Assembly: GCA_018676675.1 (NCBI GenBank)
Contig: JABHEG010000254.1
Span: forward strand, 1 to 55,353
Source: Lentisphaerota bacterium
GTDB lineage: Bacteria; Verrucomicrobiota; Lentisphaeria; Oligosphaerales; JABHEG01
Reading direction: 5' to 3'
DNA length: 55,353 nucleotides
The notes below the pieces were generated by a model. That model was not told the origin of the DNA. It did not search any database and worked only from the letters and a program-made list of their open reading frames with translations. Each line of letters begins with the position of its first letter. Position 1 is the stretch's first letter. A program made the translations under genes and the position numbers. Below, in pieces: positions 24,348 to 34,100 of the stretch.

Positions 24348-25667
24348 ATGAAGAAACCTAACGTCATCTGGTTTATTGTGGACCAAATGCGTGGACAGGC
24401 AACGGGATGCAATGGGGATCCTAACGTCTTCACACCGAATCTGGACAATATGGCCATCGGTGGAACAAACTTCCCGGATGCCGTGTCCGGATACCCCCTT
24501 TGCTGCCCGTTTCGCGGAAGCATGCTCACCGGGAAGTACGCCCACAACCACTCGGTGAAACTCCATGAAGACCGCCTCGATCCCTCACTGGATACGGTCA
24601 CGGATGTTTTCAGGCAGAATGATTACGAGACGGTCTATCTCGGCAAGTGGCACTTGGCAGGTTTCAAAGAAAGCGAGGGCCGCTCAGCCCTCCGCACGGT
24701 GCCTCCTGAAGGCCGGGGCCGATTTGACACGTGGCTCGGATACGACAACAACAACAGCCAATGGGACTGCTATCTGCATGGCCATGACGGCGATGAGGAG
24801 GTCCCCCACTATCGGTTGCCCGGCTATGAAACGGATTGCCTGACAGATATGGCCCTCGGGCGAATCGCGGCCAGAAGCGAGTCGGACCGCCCATTCTTCA
24901 TGGTGGTGTCCGTGCAGCCACCACATACCCCGGGATTAGCCCCCGCAGAACATCGACACTATCAGGCACAGCAGCTGACGTTGCGCCCCAACGTCCCGGG
25001 AACGTGCGGAGCACAGGCCCGAATCGCGCTTTCGAGCTACTACGCACAGATCGAGAACATCGATGCAAACGTGGGGCGCCTCGTCGATGGACTCCGGAAT
25101 GCGGATCTGTTGGATGACACCCACATCATGTTCTTCTGCGACCATGGAGATCAGATGGGGAGTCAGGGCCGCTTCGGTAAGTGCGTTCCCTATGAGGAAT
25201 CCGTCCGAGTTCCGTTCCTGATCGGTGGCGGTCTCCCCATGCGCTACGATGGCCGGAAGTCCGGGAACGCCCCCTGCCTTGTCAATCACGTGGATATTGC
25301 CCCAACGACACTGGGGCTTTGCGGACTTGATGTCCCGGACTGGATGGAGGGGTTCGACTATTCTCACCGCAGGACGGGCAGGAACTTCCAGGAACGCATG
25401 AAGCAGGAACCGCAAAGTGCCTACCTGCAGCTTATTGGTGACCGCGAATCAAGCTATGCCTGGCGCTGTGTCGTGACCCGCGACGGCTGGAAGTATGCCT
25501 GCGTCAAGGACGGAGAATGGATGCTGTACAATCTGAACAGTGATCCCTATGAACAGAACAACCTGGCATTCCACACCGGATACCGACAGAAACGTGAAGA
25601 ACTGAAGGCGTTGCTTCAGCAGTGGATCGCGAAGACCGGTGACGATTTCCCAGTGCCTATGCCATGA
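24348..25667 (+). CDS. Sulfatase (S1 type), compact, cytoplasmic
   Basis: A 439-residue sulfatase. KPNVIWFIVDQMRGQ supplies the first metal-binding Asp. The modification site is C52 in the run CCPFRGSMLTG, where two cysteines stand side by side and the first fits C-x-P-x-R. YLGKWHLAG and MFFCDHGDQMG are the other active-site motifs. It lacks a signal peptide and a long C-terminal extension. ATG 24348 follows AAGGAC; ATG 24327 is possible. Its 3' end overlaps the convergent PIN toxin gene by 11 bp. The substrate cannot be assigned. Confidence 0.9.
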   Translation: MKKPNVIWFIVDQMRGQATGCNGDPNVFTPNLDNMAIGGTNFPDAVSGYPLCCPFRGSMLTGKYAHNHSVKLHEDRLDPSLDTVTDVFRQNDYETVYLGKWHLAGFKESEGRSALRTVPPEGRGRFDTWLGYDNNNSQWDCYLHGHDGDEEVPHYRLPGYETDCLTDMALGRIAARSESDRPFFMVVSVQPPHTPGLAPAEHRHYQAQQLTLRPNVPGTCGAQARIALSSYYAQIENIDANVGRLVDGLRNADLLDDTHIMFFCDHGDQMGSQGRFGKCVPYEESVRVPFLIGGGLPMRYDGRKSGNAPCLVNHVDIAPTTLGLCGLDVPDWMEGFDYSHRRTGRNFQERMKQEPQSAYLQLIGDRESSYAWRCVVTRDGWKYACVKDGEWMLYNLNSDPYEQNNLAFHTGYRQKREELKALLQQWIAKTGDDFPVPMP

Positions 25668-26037
25668 CAGCCAGGTTCAGGCCGTGAGGTACTAACGGGG
25701 CGAAGTCAGCCGTATTGAACGTTGCCAACTGCGCCCCACAACGGATTGCCGTCGCGGCAATCATACAGTCGATCAACGTCCCACGGCGTCTTCCTGAGCG
25801 ATTGAAGAGATGCGAAGAGAGCCTTGCATCCTCCGGCAGGAATGGCTCCTTCCACTCAAGAAGTGAGTCAGCGCACAAGTAGCTCTCCGGTGACAACGGC
25901 CCACACAGGAATTCCGTCCACACCACTGCAGACACACCGATTCTGCCCCCGTCATCTACCCACTTCCGAAAACAGGTGTCCGCCGTCCCTCCACGTTCAG
26001 CGAGGCCGATCAGGACGTTGGTGTCAAGCATGATCAT
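25657..26037 (-). CDS. vapC: VapC-like PIN-domain toxin
   Basis: A 126-residue PIN protein with acids at D5 (MLDTNVLIGL), E42 (VWTEFLCG), D90 (TLIDCMIAA) and D111 (TADFAPL), the complete PIN set. Ribonuclease activity against structured RNA is expected when it is free. The start overlaps the antitoxin stop by 4 bp, and the 3' end runs 11 bp into the convergent sulfatase. It is the third PIN-type toxin in this window, and its sequence is clearly different from the other two. Confidence 0.85.
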   Translation of the reverse strand: MIMLDTNVLIGLAERGGTADTCFRKWVDDGGRIGVSAVVWTEFLCGPLSPESYLCADSLLEWKEPFLPEDARLSSHLFNRSGRRRGTLIDCMIAATAIRCGAQLATFNTADFAPLVPHGLNLAVMA

Positions 26038-26309
26038 CGGCGGCTCGAGGCCCTCCGCTCAGTTCTGACGGCCTCAACCCACTGTTCTCGTCCGTCCACA
26101 GTCAATCTGCTGTCAGCCTGCAATCGGTCCAGTGCATTCAGAACAGACGATTGTCGAGTGCCAAGAACGTCTTTCTGCAGTGTGGCAGCGTGCACAGCGC
26201 GACGGACCACTTCCGACTTGGCGACCCCCCAGGCAGCCGCGAGTTCCCCGATTTCGAGAACCGTTGCCGAGTCAAGGGAGTATGTCACTTTTGTACTCAT
26301 CTTTGCCAT
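26034..26309 (-). CDS. Ribbon-helix-helix antitoxin of the third PIN pair
   Basis: A 91-residue protein. The N-terminal ~50 residues (KVTYSLDSATVLEIGELA, then GVAKSEVVRRAVHAAT) have the strand-helix-helix pattern of CopG/VapB-type antitoxins, and the charged C terminus should wrap the toxin. Start ATG 26309 is preferred, with 26300 an alternative; the long frame above it crosses the intergenic region and even the next gene's start. A 10-bp palindrome TATGGCCATA lies just upstream. It probably represses its own promoter. Confidence 0.75.
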   Translation of the reverse strand: MAKMSTKVTYSLDSATVLEIGELAAAWGVAKSEVVRRAVHAATLQKDVLGTRQSSVLNALDRLQADSRLTVDGREQWVEAVRTERRASSRR

Positions 26310-26319
26310 ACCATAACTA

Positions 26320-26329
26320 TATGGCCATA
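26320..26329. promoter_or_regulatory. Possible operator of the third toxin-antitoxin pair
   Basis: TATGGCCATA is a perfect 10-bp palindrome 10 bases ahead of the antitoxin start, in a locally AT-richer stretch. Ribbon-helix-helix antitoxins often bind such short palindromes. No -10/-35 pair could be fixed. Confidence 0.3.
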
Positions 26330-26376
26330 CGTTCGAAAGGCAAAGATCTGCGTGGTCAGGACTGTCTTGTTCTGAT

Positions 26377-26415
26377 GGTGACAACGCACACAACACAGGA
26401 CGACTGCGGCCATTT
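26377..26415 (+). promoter_or_regulatory. Shared 39-bp upstream element, copy 3
   Basis: This copy matches copy 1 (926-964) at 31 of 39 positions, beginning GGTGACAACG and ending GGCCATTT. It stands 63 bp ahead of the first gene of the long sulfatase/fucosidase operon. The spacing from its right edge to a weak -10-like TACGGT (26436-26441) is about 20 bases, similar to the other copies. Confidence 0.6.
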
Positions 26416-26477
26416 TGGGAACGACGCCGAAGCATTACGGTATAGGTGACATCATTGAGTAAATGGAGTGAGACACC

Positions 26478-29400
26478 ATGAACAAGAATCCAGTAGTCCT
26501 GTTTTGTGCGATAATGGTGGTCAGTCCAGCCTACGCTGTGAATCCAGCGGACGCGATCGCGAACAGCGGCATCCGCGGTGGCATCATCGTCCACCTGAAC
26601 TGCGGCGACGGCCGGGAAACGGCCGGCATGGTCTCCGGTGACCGGTTCCTGGTCCACGGGCTGGACCGGACGGCTGAGAACATTGCGAAGGCCAGGGGTC
26701 ACCTTCGTTCGAAGGACCTCTACGGCCGTGCCTCAGTTACGGGATTTGGCGGCAAGACGCTTCCCTATGGCGACAATGTCGTCAACCTGATCATCACCGA
26801 CAACCTGGGGGATGTGCCGGAGAAAGAAGCCATGCGCGTGCTGGTGCCCGGCGGCATCCTAACGGTCGGTGACACGAAAACGGTCAAGCCATGGCCCAAA
26901 GACATCGATGACTGGCCCCAGTACCTGAACAAGGCCGACAACAACGCAGTGGCCATGGACTCGGTCGTCGGTCCGCCACGCCGCATTCAGTGGGTCGACA
27001 ATCCTGTCTGGGCCCGGTCCCACATGGCCATCTCAACCTTGGTCAGCGCGGTCTCCGGCAATGGCCGGCTGTTTACCATCGAGGATACAGCGCCGACCGA
27101 GAATCCGTTCCTCCCGGCAGCATTCAAGATCGTTGCCCGAGACGCGTTCAACGGCAGAACGCTGTGGCGACACACGATCACCCAATGGGACAGCATCACC
27201 ATGTACATAAAGTGTCTGCCCGTCCAACAGCAGCGGCGAATGGCGGTTGTCGGCGACACGCTCTATTGCACGTTCGAGCTTGAGGGAGCGGTGTCTGCGG
27301 TTGACGCGGCCACGGGTGAGGTCCTGAAGGTGTACGAGGACACCAGCCCGGCCCAGGAAGTGGCGTTTGATCAGGGCGTCCTTTTCGTCAACGTGGGAAA
27401 TCGGTTCAGGTCGGCAGCCTACAACATCGTCAAAACCAAGGGCAGACCCTTCGTCAAGGGAGTGGATCCGTCCGAGCCCTTCCATGGCGCCGGCTTCAGA
27501 AGAGGCTATGCGCCCGAGATCACTGACAAAGACAACCCTGTCAGCGTGATCATGGCAGTGAACCCGAAGACCGGTCAACGTCTCTGGCAAACAAAACCGC
27601 TGAACAACTACACGGCGGCCTCCCTGGCGGTGAAGAGGGAGCGCGCGGTCTACCAGACAGCCGAGGGCCTGTTCTGCGTCAGTGCCCGCACCGGAAAGGA
27701 GCTCTGGGCCAACCGAAAGGACATCGTCAATGCGCTGGGGCACGACTCCAAAACACCGGGGACCACGCCCAACACGGTCGTGATCACTGACGACAAGGTC
27801 TTCGCCGTCGAGTCAAAGCCTGTGGGCAAGAAGGTTCCTTCCGTTGCCAAGAGCACGGTCTACGCCTATTCCCTGAAGGACGGCAGACAGCTTTGGCAAG
27901 CACCGGCAGCCGGCAACTACGAAGCATCGTCGGATGTGTTCTACATCGACGGTTCGCTCTGGGTCGGGGGAGGCGGAACGCCAGTCCAACACGATGCGAC
28001 AACGGGCAAGGTCATCAAGACCATCAAGCAGGGCATGAAAGGGCCCATGAGTCATGACCGCTGTTACCGCAACATGATCACGAAGAAGTACTTCATCAAC
28101 AGCAAAACCGGCGGGGCTGATTTCCTCGATCTGCAATCTGGTGTGGAGATGCCCCATCATTGGACTCGAGGCGGGTGTGGATTGGGTGTGCTTCCCGCCA
28201 ACGGACTGCTGTATTCGACCCCTTACTCCTGCAGCTGCAGTCTGGGATCCATGTTCCAGGGCATGAATGCCTACGCATCGATTCCCGGACTCGCCAAGTC
28301 CGATGCCCCTGTGCCCGTCGTGCGTTCGGTCCGGCTGGATAAGGGCCCGGCATACGGCGAGGCCGGGTATGGCAAGCCTGCAGGCACTGGCGATTGGCCC
28401 ACATACCGCTGCAATGGAGCCCGCAGCGGCATCGCAGGCAGCGCAATGGACGCGTCCCTGACGAAACGCTGGACGGTGACACTTCCGAGCCGGCCCAGCG
28501 CAGTTACGAGTGCGGGAGGAAGACTGTTCGTCTGTGGTGTCGATGCGCACACCCTCTATGCCCTCAACTGCATTGACGGCGGAAAGGAATGGAGCTTCAC
28601 TACCGATGGGAGGATCGACTCCCCACCAACATACCACAGAGGGATGGTCTTTTTCGGCTCGCGTGACGGCTGGCTCTACTGCCTCAGGGCCGGGGACGGC
28701 AAACTGGTCTACCGATTCAGGGACCTGCCGAACCGGCTGATCTGCGCCTACGGGCAGCTCGAGTCTGCCTGGCCTGTCTCGGGTAGCGTGTTGGTACTGA
28801 ACGACAGGCTCCACTTCTCCGCCGGTCGTTCCTCCTACCTGGACGGGGGCATCGTTCTCTACTCCCTGGATCCCGCCACCGGCAAGCTCCTCAACAGCCG
28901 GGTGATCTACGGACCTTTTGACAGCAAGACAGGATTCCCAGTTGCCAACAAGAAGGCGCCTGGACTCGGCGGTTTCAAGAATGGCATCATGGTCACCGAC
29001 GGCGCAAACATCTACCTGCGACACAAGTCGTTCACCAGCGATCTCGCGGACCTCACCAAGCCTCAGAAACACATCATCCCACTGGGCGGATTTCTGGACC
29101 GCAGACCACAGCACCGGACAGGCTGGATACTGAGCACATCGTTCAACTGGTGGCAGAAGGCCAGGGACATCATGGTCACAGACGGGAAGGCGATGTACGA
29201 GGTGGAAGGGTTCCCGATCTTCCACAACCATTCCTACTTCGATCCCAGGCGGAGCGGCTATAAGCTGATCGCCTCCGAACCGGCCCCCTCCCCTTCCCCC
29301 GCAGCGGTGGGCCGGAAAGGCAAAGCGAGGAAAGGGAAGGCTTCCCGCAAGAGAGGCCCGACGAGGAGAGAAACCTGGCGTACCAACATCCCCATCACCG

Positions 29401-29666
29401 GGAAAGCCCTCGCTTTGGCAGGTGATGTCCTGTTTGTAGCGGGCGAGCCGATGACGTTCCCGGGCTCGTCATACAAGACCTATGTCGATGCCTATGCCGG
29501 TAAACTGGGAGGACGTCTGTTGGCGGTGTCTGCCACGGAAGGAAAGCAACTGGCCGAATATGCCCTGGACGCGGCCCCCGCCTGGGATGCCATCGCCATC
29601 GCCAACGGGCAGCTCTTTGTCTGTCTGGAGAATGGAACCGTGCAATGCTTCGGGAGAGAACCATGA
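26478..29666 (+). CDS. Exported methyltransferase-like/PQQ-type beta-propeller protein 1
   Basis: A 1062-residue protein with signal peptide (NPVVLFCAIMVVSPAYA). Residues ~30-150 look like a class I methyltransferase Rossmann fold: a glycine loop at GGIIVHLNCGDGRE and a late strand at VLVPGGILTVGD. From ~180 to the end it is a large PQQ/quinoprotein-type propeller (ARDAFNGRTLWRH, VDAATGEVLKVY, YALNCIDGGKEWSF, GDWPTYRCNGARSG). A Lys/Arg-rich insert lies near residues 945-965. Neither SAM nor PQQ binding can be confirmed by eye. It opens the long operon and overlaps the next gene by 4 bp. A diverged paralogue is at 38514-41666. The cellular role is unknown. Confidence 0.75.
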   Translation: MNKNPVVLFCAIMVVSPAYAVNPADAIANSGIRGGIIVHLNCGDGRETAGMVSGDRFLVHGLDRTAENIAKARGHLRSKDLYGRASVTGFGGKTLPYGDNVVNLIITDNLGDVPEKEAMRVLVPGGILTVGDTKTVKPWPKDIDDWPQYLNKADNNAVAMDSVVGPPRRIQWVDNPVWARSHMAISTLVSAVSGNGRLFTIEDTAPTENPFLPAAFKIVARDAFNGRTLWRHTITQWDSITMYIKCLPVQQQRRMAVVGDTLYCTFELEGAVSAVDAATGEVLKVYEDTSPAQEVAFDQGVLFVNVGNRFRSAAYNIVKTKGRPFVKGVDPSEPFHGAGFRRGYAPEITDKDNPVSVIMAVNPKTGQRLWQTKPLNNYTAASLAVKRERAVYQTAEGLFCVSARTGKELWANRKDIVNALGHDSKTPGTTPNTVVITDDKVFAVESKPVGKKVPSVAKSTVYAYSLKDGRQLWQAPAAGNYEASSDVFYIDGSLWVGGGGTPVQHDATTGKVIKTIKQGMKGPMSHDRCYRNMITKKYFINSKTGGADFLDLQSGVEMPHHWTRGGCGLGVLPANGLLYSTPYSCSCSLGSMFQGMNAYASIPGLAKSDAPVPVVRSVRLDKGPAYGEAGYGKPAGTGDWPTYRCNGARSGIAGSAMDASLTKRWTVTLPSRPSAVTSAGGRLFVCGVDAHTLYALNCIDGGKEWSFTTDGRIDSPPTYHRGMVFFGSRDGWLYCLRAGDGKLVYRFRDLPNRLICAYGQLESAWPVSGSVLVLNDRLHFSAGRSSYLDGGIVLYSLDPATGKLLNSRVIYGPFDSKTGFPVANKKAPGLGGFKNGIMVTDGANIYLRHKSFTSDLADLTKPQKHIIPLGGFLDRRPQHRTGWILSTSFNWWQKARDIMVTDGKAMYEVEGFPIFHNHSYFDPRRSGYKLIASEPAPSPSPAAVGRKGKARKGKASRKRGPTRRETWRTNIPITGKALALAGDVLFVAGEPMTFPGSSYKTYVDAYAGKLGGRLLAVSATEGKQLAEYALDAAPAWDAIAIANGQLFVCLENGTVQCFGREP

Positions 29667-31135
29667 CATCAGCCATCCGCACTGCGTACCTGTTGACCAT
29701 GATCGGTGTACTTGTCAGTACCATCGCCCACGCCAAACCCAACATCATCTTCATCCTGTCGGACGATCAGGGCTATGGCGACCTGGGACGACACGGACAT
29801 CCTATCCTCAAGACGCCGAACCTCGATCGGCTGCACGATGAAAGCGTCCGCTTCGACCGGTTCTACGTGAGCCCGTCCTGCTCGCCAACCCGAGCCGCCC
29901 TGATGACCGGCATGCACGAGTTTCGAAGTGGAGTCACCCACACCATTCTCCCGCGAGAACACCTGAACAAAGACGCGGTGATTCTCCCGCAGTTGCTGAA
30001 GACTGCCGGGTACCGCACATGCTTCATCGGGAAGTGGCATCTTGGAGGAGGAGCAGGCTATGTTCCCCACCACAGAGGTTTCGACTGGTGTTCAACCAAC
30101 CAAGGGGGGCCGAGCAACCACTTTGACCCGGATATTATCCGCAAAGGCAAACGGTACAAGCGCAAAGGCTTCCGGGAAGATCTCTTCTTCGATGAAGCCA
30201 TGGCGTTCGTCGAGGAAAGCGGCGATCAACCATTCTTCTGTTACCTTGCGACGTATTCACCACACACTCCTCTGGCCGCACCGGAGGAGTTCATCGCGCC
30301 CTACCGCGAGGCCGTCGGTGAAGAGAAGGCAACTTACCTGGGCATGGTGGCCAACATCGACTACAACGTCGGACGCCTTCTGGCATTCTTACGTGAACGC
30401 AAGCTCGAAGACAACACCATCCTCCTCTTCATGAATGACAACGGGCAGACCAAGGGACTCGACGTGTACAACGCCGGCATGCGCGGCTGCAAGTGCACCA
30501 TTTGGGAGGGAGGCGCGCGCGCGGTGTCGCTATGGCGCTGGCCGGGCCACTGGCAACCCCACACGGTCGAGAACCTGACCGCACATCTCGATGTCCTGCC
30601 GACGCTGTGCGAGCTGGCCGGGGTGAACGTCCCCAAGCCCCTGCAATCGAAGCTCGAGGGATTCAGTCTCCGCCCCCTGCTGGAGTCGGAAGAGCCCGTG
30701 GAGTGGCATAGCGAACGCATGCTGTTCCAGCACGTGGCGCGATGGCCGAGCGGACAGGCGGCATCCCACAAATATGCGATGTGCGCAGTCAGACAGGGGC
30801 ACCACCTCCTCCTGCGCAGTCGTCCCTGTGATAATCCCGATTGCACTCCCAAGGTCAAGGGCAACCAATGCCACACGCTACGCAACGTCGAGAAGGGCGA
30901 AACTCGTGCCATTTACACTGAAAAGAACGCGCAGTTCCACTGGGGGGTCAGTCCGGTGAGAAGATGGGTTCTGTTCGATGTAGAAAAGGACCCGGCATGT
31001 CAGCAGGATTTGAGCGTACAGAAGCCGGCTTTGACCTCGGAACTCGCGGCCGCCTATGACAGGTGGTGGGATGACGTGTACCCGCAGATGATCACGGCGG
31101 GTGGCGACAAGGGGCTGCCCAAGGCCAGGCCGTAG
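29663..31135 (+). CDS. Exported sulfatase (S1 type)
   Basis: A 490-residue sulfatase with a signal peptide (YLLTMIGVLVSTIAHA). KPNIIFILSDDQGYGDLG holds the metal aspartates, C73 in CSPTRAALMTG is the formylglycine site, and FIGKWHLGG and FMNDNGQTKG complete the active site. ATG 29663 overlaps the propeller stop codon (ATGA), so translation is coupled. It is the first sulfatase of the operon and should act outside the cytoplasmic membrane on sulfated glycans. Target position is unknown. Confidence 0.92.
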   Translation: MTSAIRTAYLLTMIGVLVSTIAHAKPNIIFILSDDQGYGDLGRHGHPILKTPNLDRLHDESVRFDRFYVSPSCSPTRAALMTGMHEFRSGVTHTILPREHLNKDAVILPQLLKTAGYRTCFIGKWHLGGGAGYVPHHRGFDWCSTNQGGPSNHFDPDIIRKGKRYKRKGFREDLFFDEAMAFVEESGDQPFFCYLATYSPHTPLAAPEEFIAPYREAVGEEKATYLGMVANIDYNVGRLLAFLRERKLEDNTILLFMNDNGQTKGLDVYNAGMRGCKCTIWEGGARAVSLWRWPGHWQPHTVENLTAHLDVLPTLCELAGVNVPKPLQSKLEGFSLRPLLESEEPVEWHSERMLFQHVARWPSGQAASHKYAMCAVRQGHHLLLRSRPCDNPDCTPKVKGNQCHTLRNVEKGETRAIYTEKNAQFHWGVSPVRRWVLFDVEKDPACQQDLSVQKPALTSELAAAYDRWWDDVYPQMITAGGDKGLPKARP

Positions 31136-31181
31136 CGGACCTCTGGTGGTGAATGAGATGCTGAATTAGCAGGAGACAGGT

Positions 31182-34100
31182 ATGAATAGGAGGACACTCC
31201 GGGTGGCCGTCAAAGAGGGCAGGCGAATGACTGACAGAGCGTTAGGCGTCGGCGCCGTTCTTGCGGCGTTGTTGGGGGTTGCCTTCCCCGTTGCGGCAGC
31301 GCCCCCCAACATCGTCGTCGTACTGTGCGACGACCTGGGCTATGGGGATGTGCAGTGTCTGAACCCGGAGCGGGGCAAGATCCCGACGCCGAATGTCGAC
31401 AGCCTGGCGAAACAGGGAATGACCTTCACGGACGCACATTCCGGCTCCTCGGTTTGTACGCCCACACGCTACGGGTTGCTGACCGGACGGTACAGCTGGC
31501 GCAGCCGGTTGCAGGCAGGCGTGAGTAGCGGCTACAGGCCCTGCCTGATTGCGCCGGACCGACCGACCGTGGCGAGCTTCCTCAAGGCGCAGGGGTATCA
31601 CACGGCGATCATCGGGAAGTGGCATCTCGATTTCCAGTACCTGGATCCGGCCTCCGGCAAGCCGGTGAAACGCCCGAAAAAGGGCAAGGTGGCTCCGGTC
31701 GGGACCAAGATCCCCGATGGCCCAACCACCCGGGGCTTCGATACCTACCACGGTTTCCACCATGCCAGAGACATGAAGGGCGTCATCGAGAACGACACCG
31801 TGGTTGAGCATGATGAGCCCATCAACATGCTGCCGCGTCTGGCCCGGGAAGCAGTGCAATACATCGACGCACGGTCAGGAGGCCCCCCCGGTCAGCCGTT
31901 CTTCCTCTATGTCCCGCTCAGTTCGCCGCACACGCCCATCGTGCCGACCAAGGAATGGCAGGGCAAAAGCGGCATCAACCCCTACGCTGACTTCGTGATG
32001 CAGACCGATGCAGTCTTCGGCGACATTCTGGCTGCCCTGGATCGCAATGGCTTCACCGACAACACACTTGTGATCTTCAGCAGCGACAACGGTTGCTCCA
32101 AGGCAGCTGGCTTTCCCGCCTTGAATAGGCACGGTCACCATCCCAGCGCTCACCTGCGCGGCTCCAAAGCCGATATCTGGGAAGGCGGCCATCGCATCCC
32201 GTTCATCGTTCGCTGGCCGGACAAGGTCGCTGCGGGCTCGATAAACGATCAACTGATCTGTCTGACCGACCTGTTTGCGACCACCGCAGCCCTTCTGGGC
32301 AAACCGCTCCCGAAAGGCAGCGCGGAGGACAGTGTCAGTTTCCTGCCGGCGTTCTCGGGGAAGCCAATTGCTTCCACTCGTAACGGGGTGATCCACCACT
32401 CCATCAGCGGGCACTTCGCCTACCGCACGGGGAAATGGAAGCTCTGTTTGGCAAAAGGCTCCGGCGGCTGGACAGCTCCAAAAGAGAAGAGCGTCCCGGC
32501 GGATGCCCCCGAGGCACAGCTCTACGATCTGAAGGAGGATCCTGCGGAGAAGACGAACCTCTATGCCTTGCGTCCAGAGGTCGCCGCGGAATTGCTCAAA
32601 CAGTTGGAGTCCGATGTGCAGCGCGGGCGCAGCACGAAGGGGGAACCTGCTCAAAACGATGTAACCAATGTCAAGCTTTGGAAATCGCGAGTAGAGAAAC
32701 GCTCCAGGCAAGTAAGGAAGAGCCGGCGTGCTGGGGTTCCACAGGCCAGCTCGTCGCAGACTCCCGGTATCTGGGCTGTGGACAGCCAGGAAGATTGGGA
32801 ATCCCATCGAGCTGCGGCCGAGAATGCCGAGATCAAAGAGGGAGCCCTCTATCCCACCCAGAGAACAGCGACCTTCCAGAGCACAATCAAGCGTTACGCA
32901 GCCAAGCGTCAAGCGGCATCTCTCACGGTCAGGCAATCCGACCTGTGGCAGAACTGGAATCCCTGCCCGAACATCGGGCCTACCAGACTGGGCGACTCCC
33001 CCGTTCTCTTGTCGCTGGGGCCGCAGGACTACTGGATAATGGGGCGTTGCCAGGTGAGACCCAAGAAGCCGGAGGAGACGGTGGAACTGCCCGGCTATGA
33101 CGCCCCCCTGCTGAGAACAGCCAAACCGAACGAGTTCATCGCGCCAGGGGGATTGGAGCCCCATGCCGGTGGCTATCAGGCCTGGCACAGCCGCGACATG
33201 AAGAACTGGGTCTACTACGGCTCGGTGACGGAAAAGTTCTCAACCTGGGTCACCAACGCTGAGTACGTCGACGGCAAATTCTACATCTACTACGACTTCC
33301 CCAATGATCAGGATCCGCACCTGTATATCGATAGCGACCTGACCGATGGGAAGCCTGGGAAGAACATGGGCCTGGCCCTTGCCGACCCGTCCCACGGCTC
33401 CGACTGCACCGTGATACGGGACAAGGGCGGGAGCTTCCACATCGTCTACGAGGACTGGAGCCCCATTTTCGCGAACAGGCGCTCCTTCGATTCTCCCCTG
33501 GCCGGGCACGCGGTGAGCCCGGACGGCATCAAAGACTTCAAGATTCTCCCGCCGGCAGTCGATGAACGAACCACACCGACCGGCGTGATCAAGACGTACA
33601 AACACCCGCACTGGGTGAAAGAAGATCCCAAGCGCTTCACCTCGGACATCGGCGAGTACGAAGTCCACACTCCCGAACAGTATGCCTATGGCGACTGGGC
33701 GGCGATCTGCGTCGGCAGCCAGTACTACCTGTTCGGGGACTTTGACCCGCCACCCGGGAAACACCCCAAAAGCAAAGATGGCAAGGGCAGCCGAGGCAGC
33801 CACATGAGCGTCGGTTGGTTTACCTCCGAGTCCCTAGACAAGCAGTTCCGCTTCTGCGACAAGATCGGCTCGGGACACCCCGACCCCGATATCTGCTTCG
33901 CGGAAGACCAGTTCTACCTGGCCACGCAGCAACGGACAGACTACACCAGCCCCGGGCCCTGGGTCGAATCCGTCGAAGTCCGTGTTGGGGTGGACACATC
34001 CAACGATGGCCGCATCGATCGCTGGACTCCCTGGCAGGAGATCAAGGAGACTTATGACTACACGCCTGGATTTGCCAAGCACGTCAAACGTCTGCCCGCC

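Noticed and set aside
27813..29231. 472-codon minus-strand frame inside propeller gene 1
   Set aside because: Antisense frame of a GC-rich gene with no domain pattern. The same holds for large antisense frames at 21241-22449, 31875-33188 and 43277-44686.
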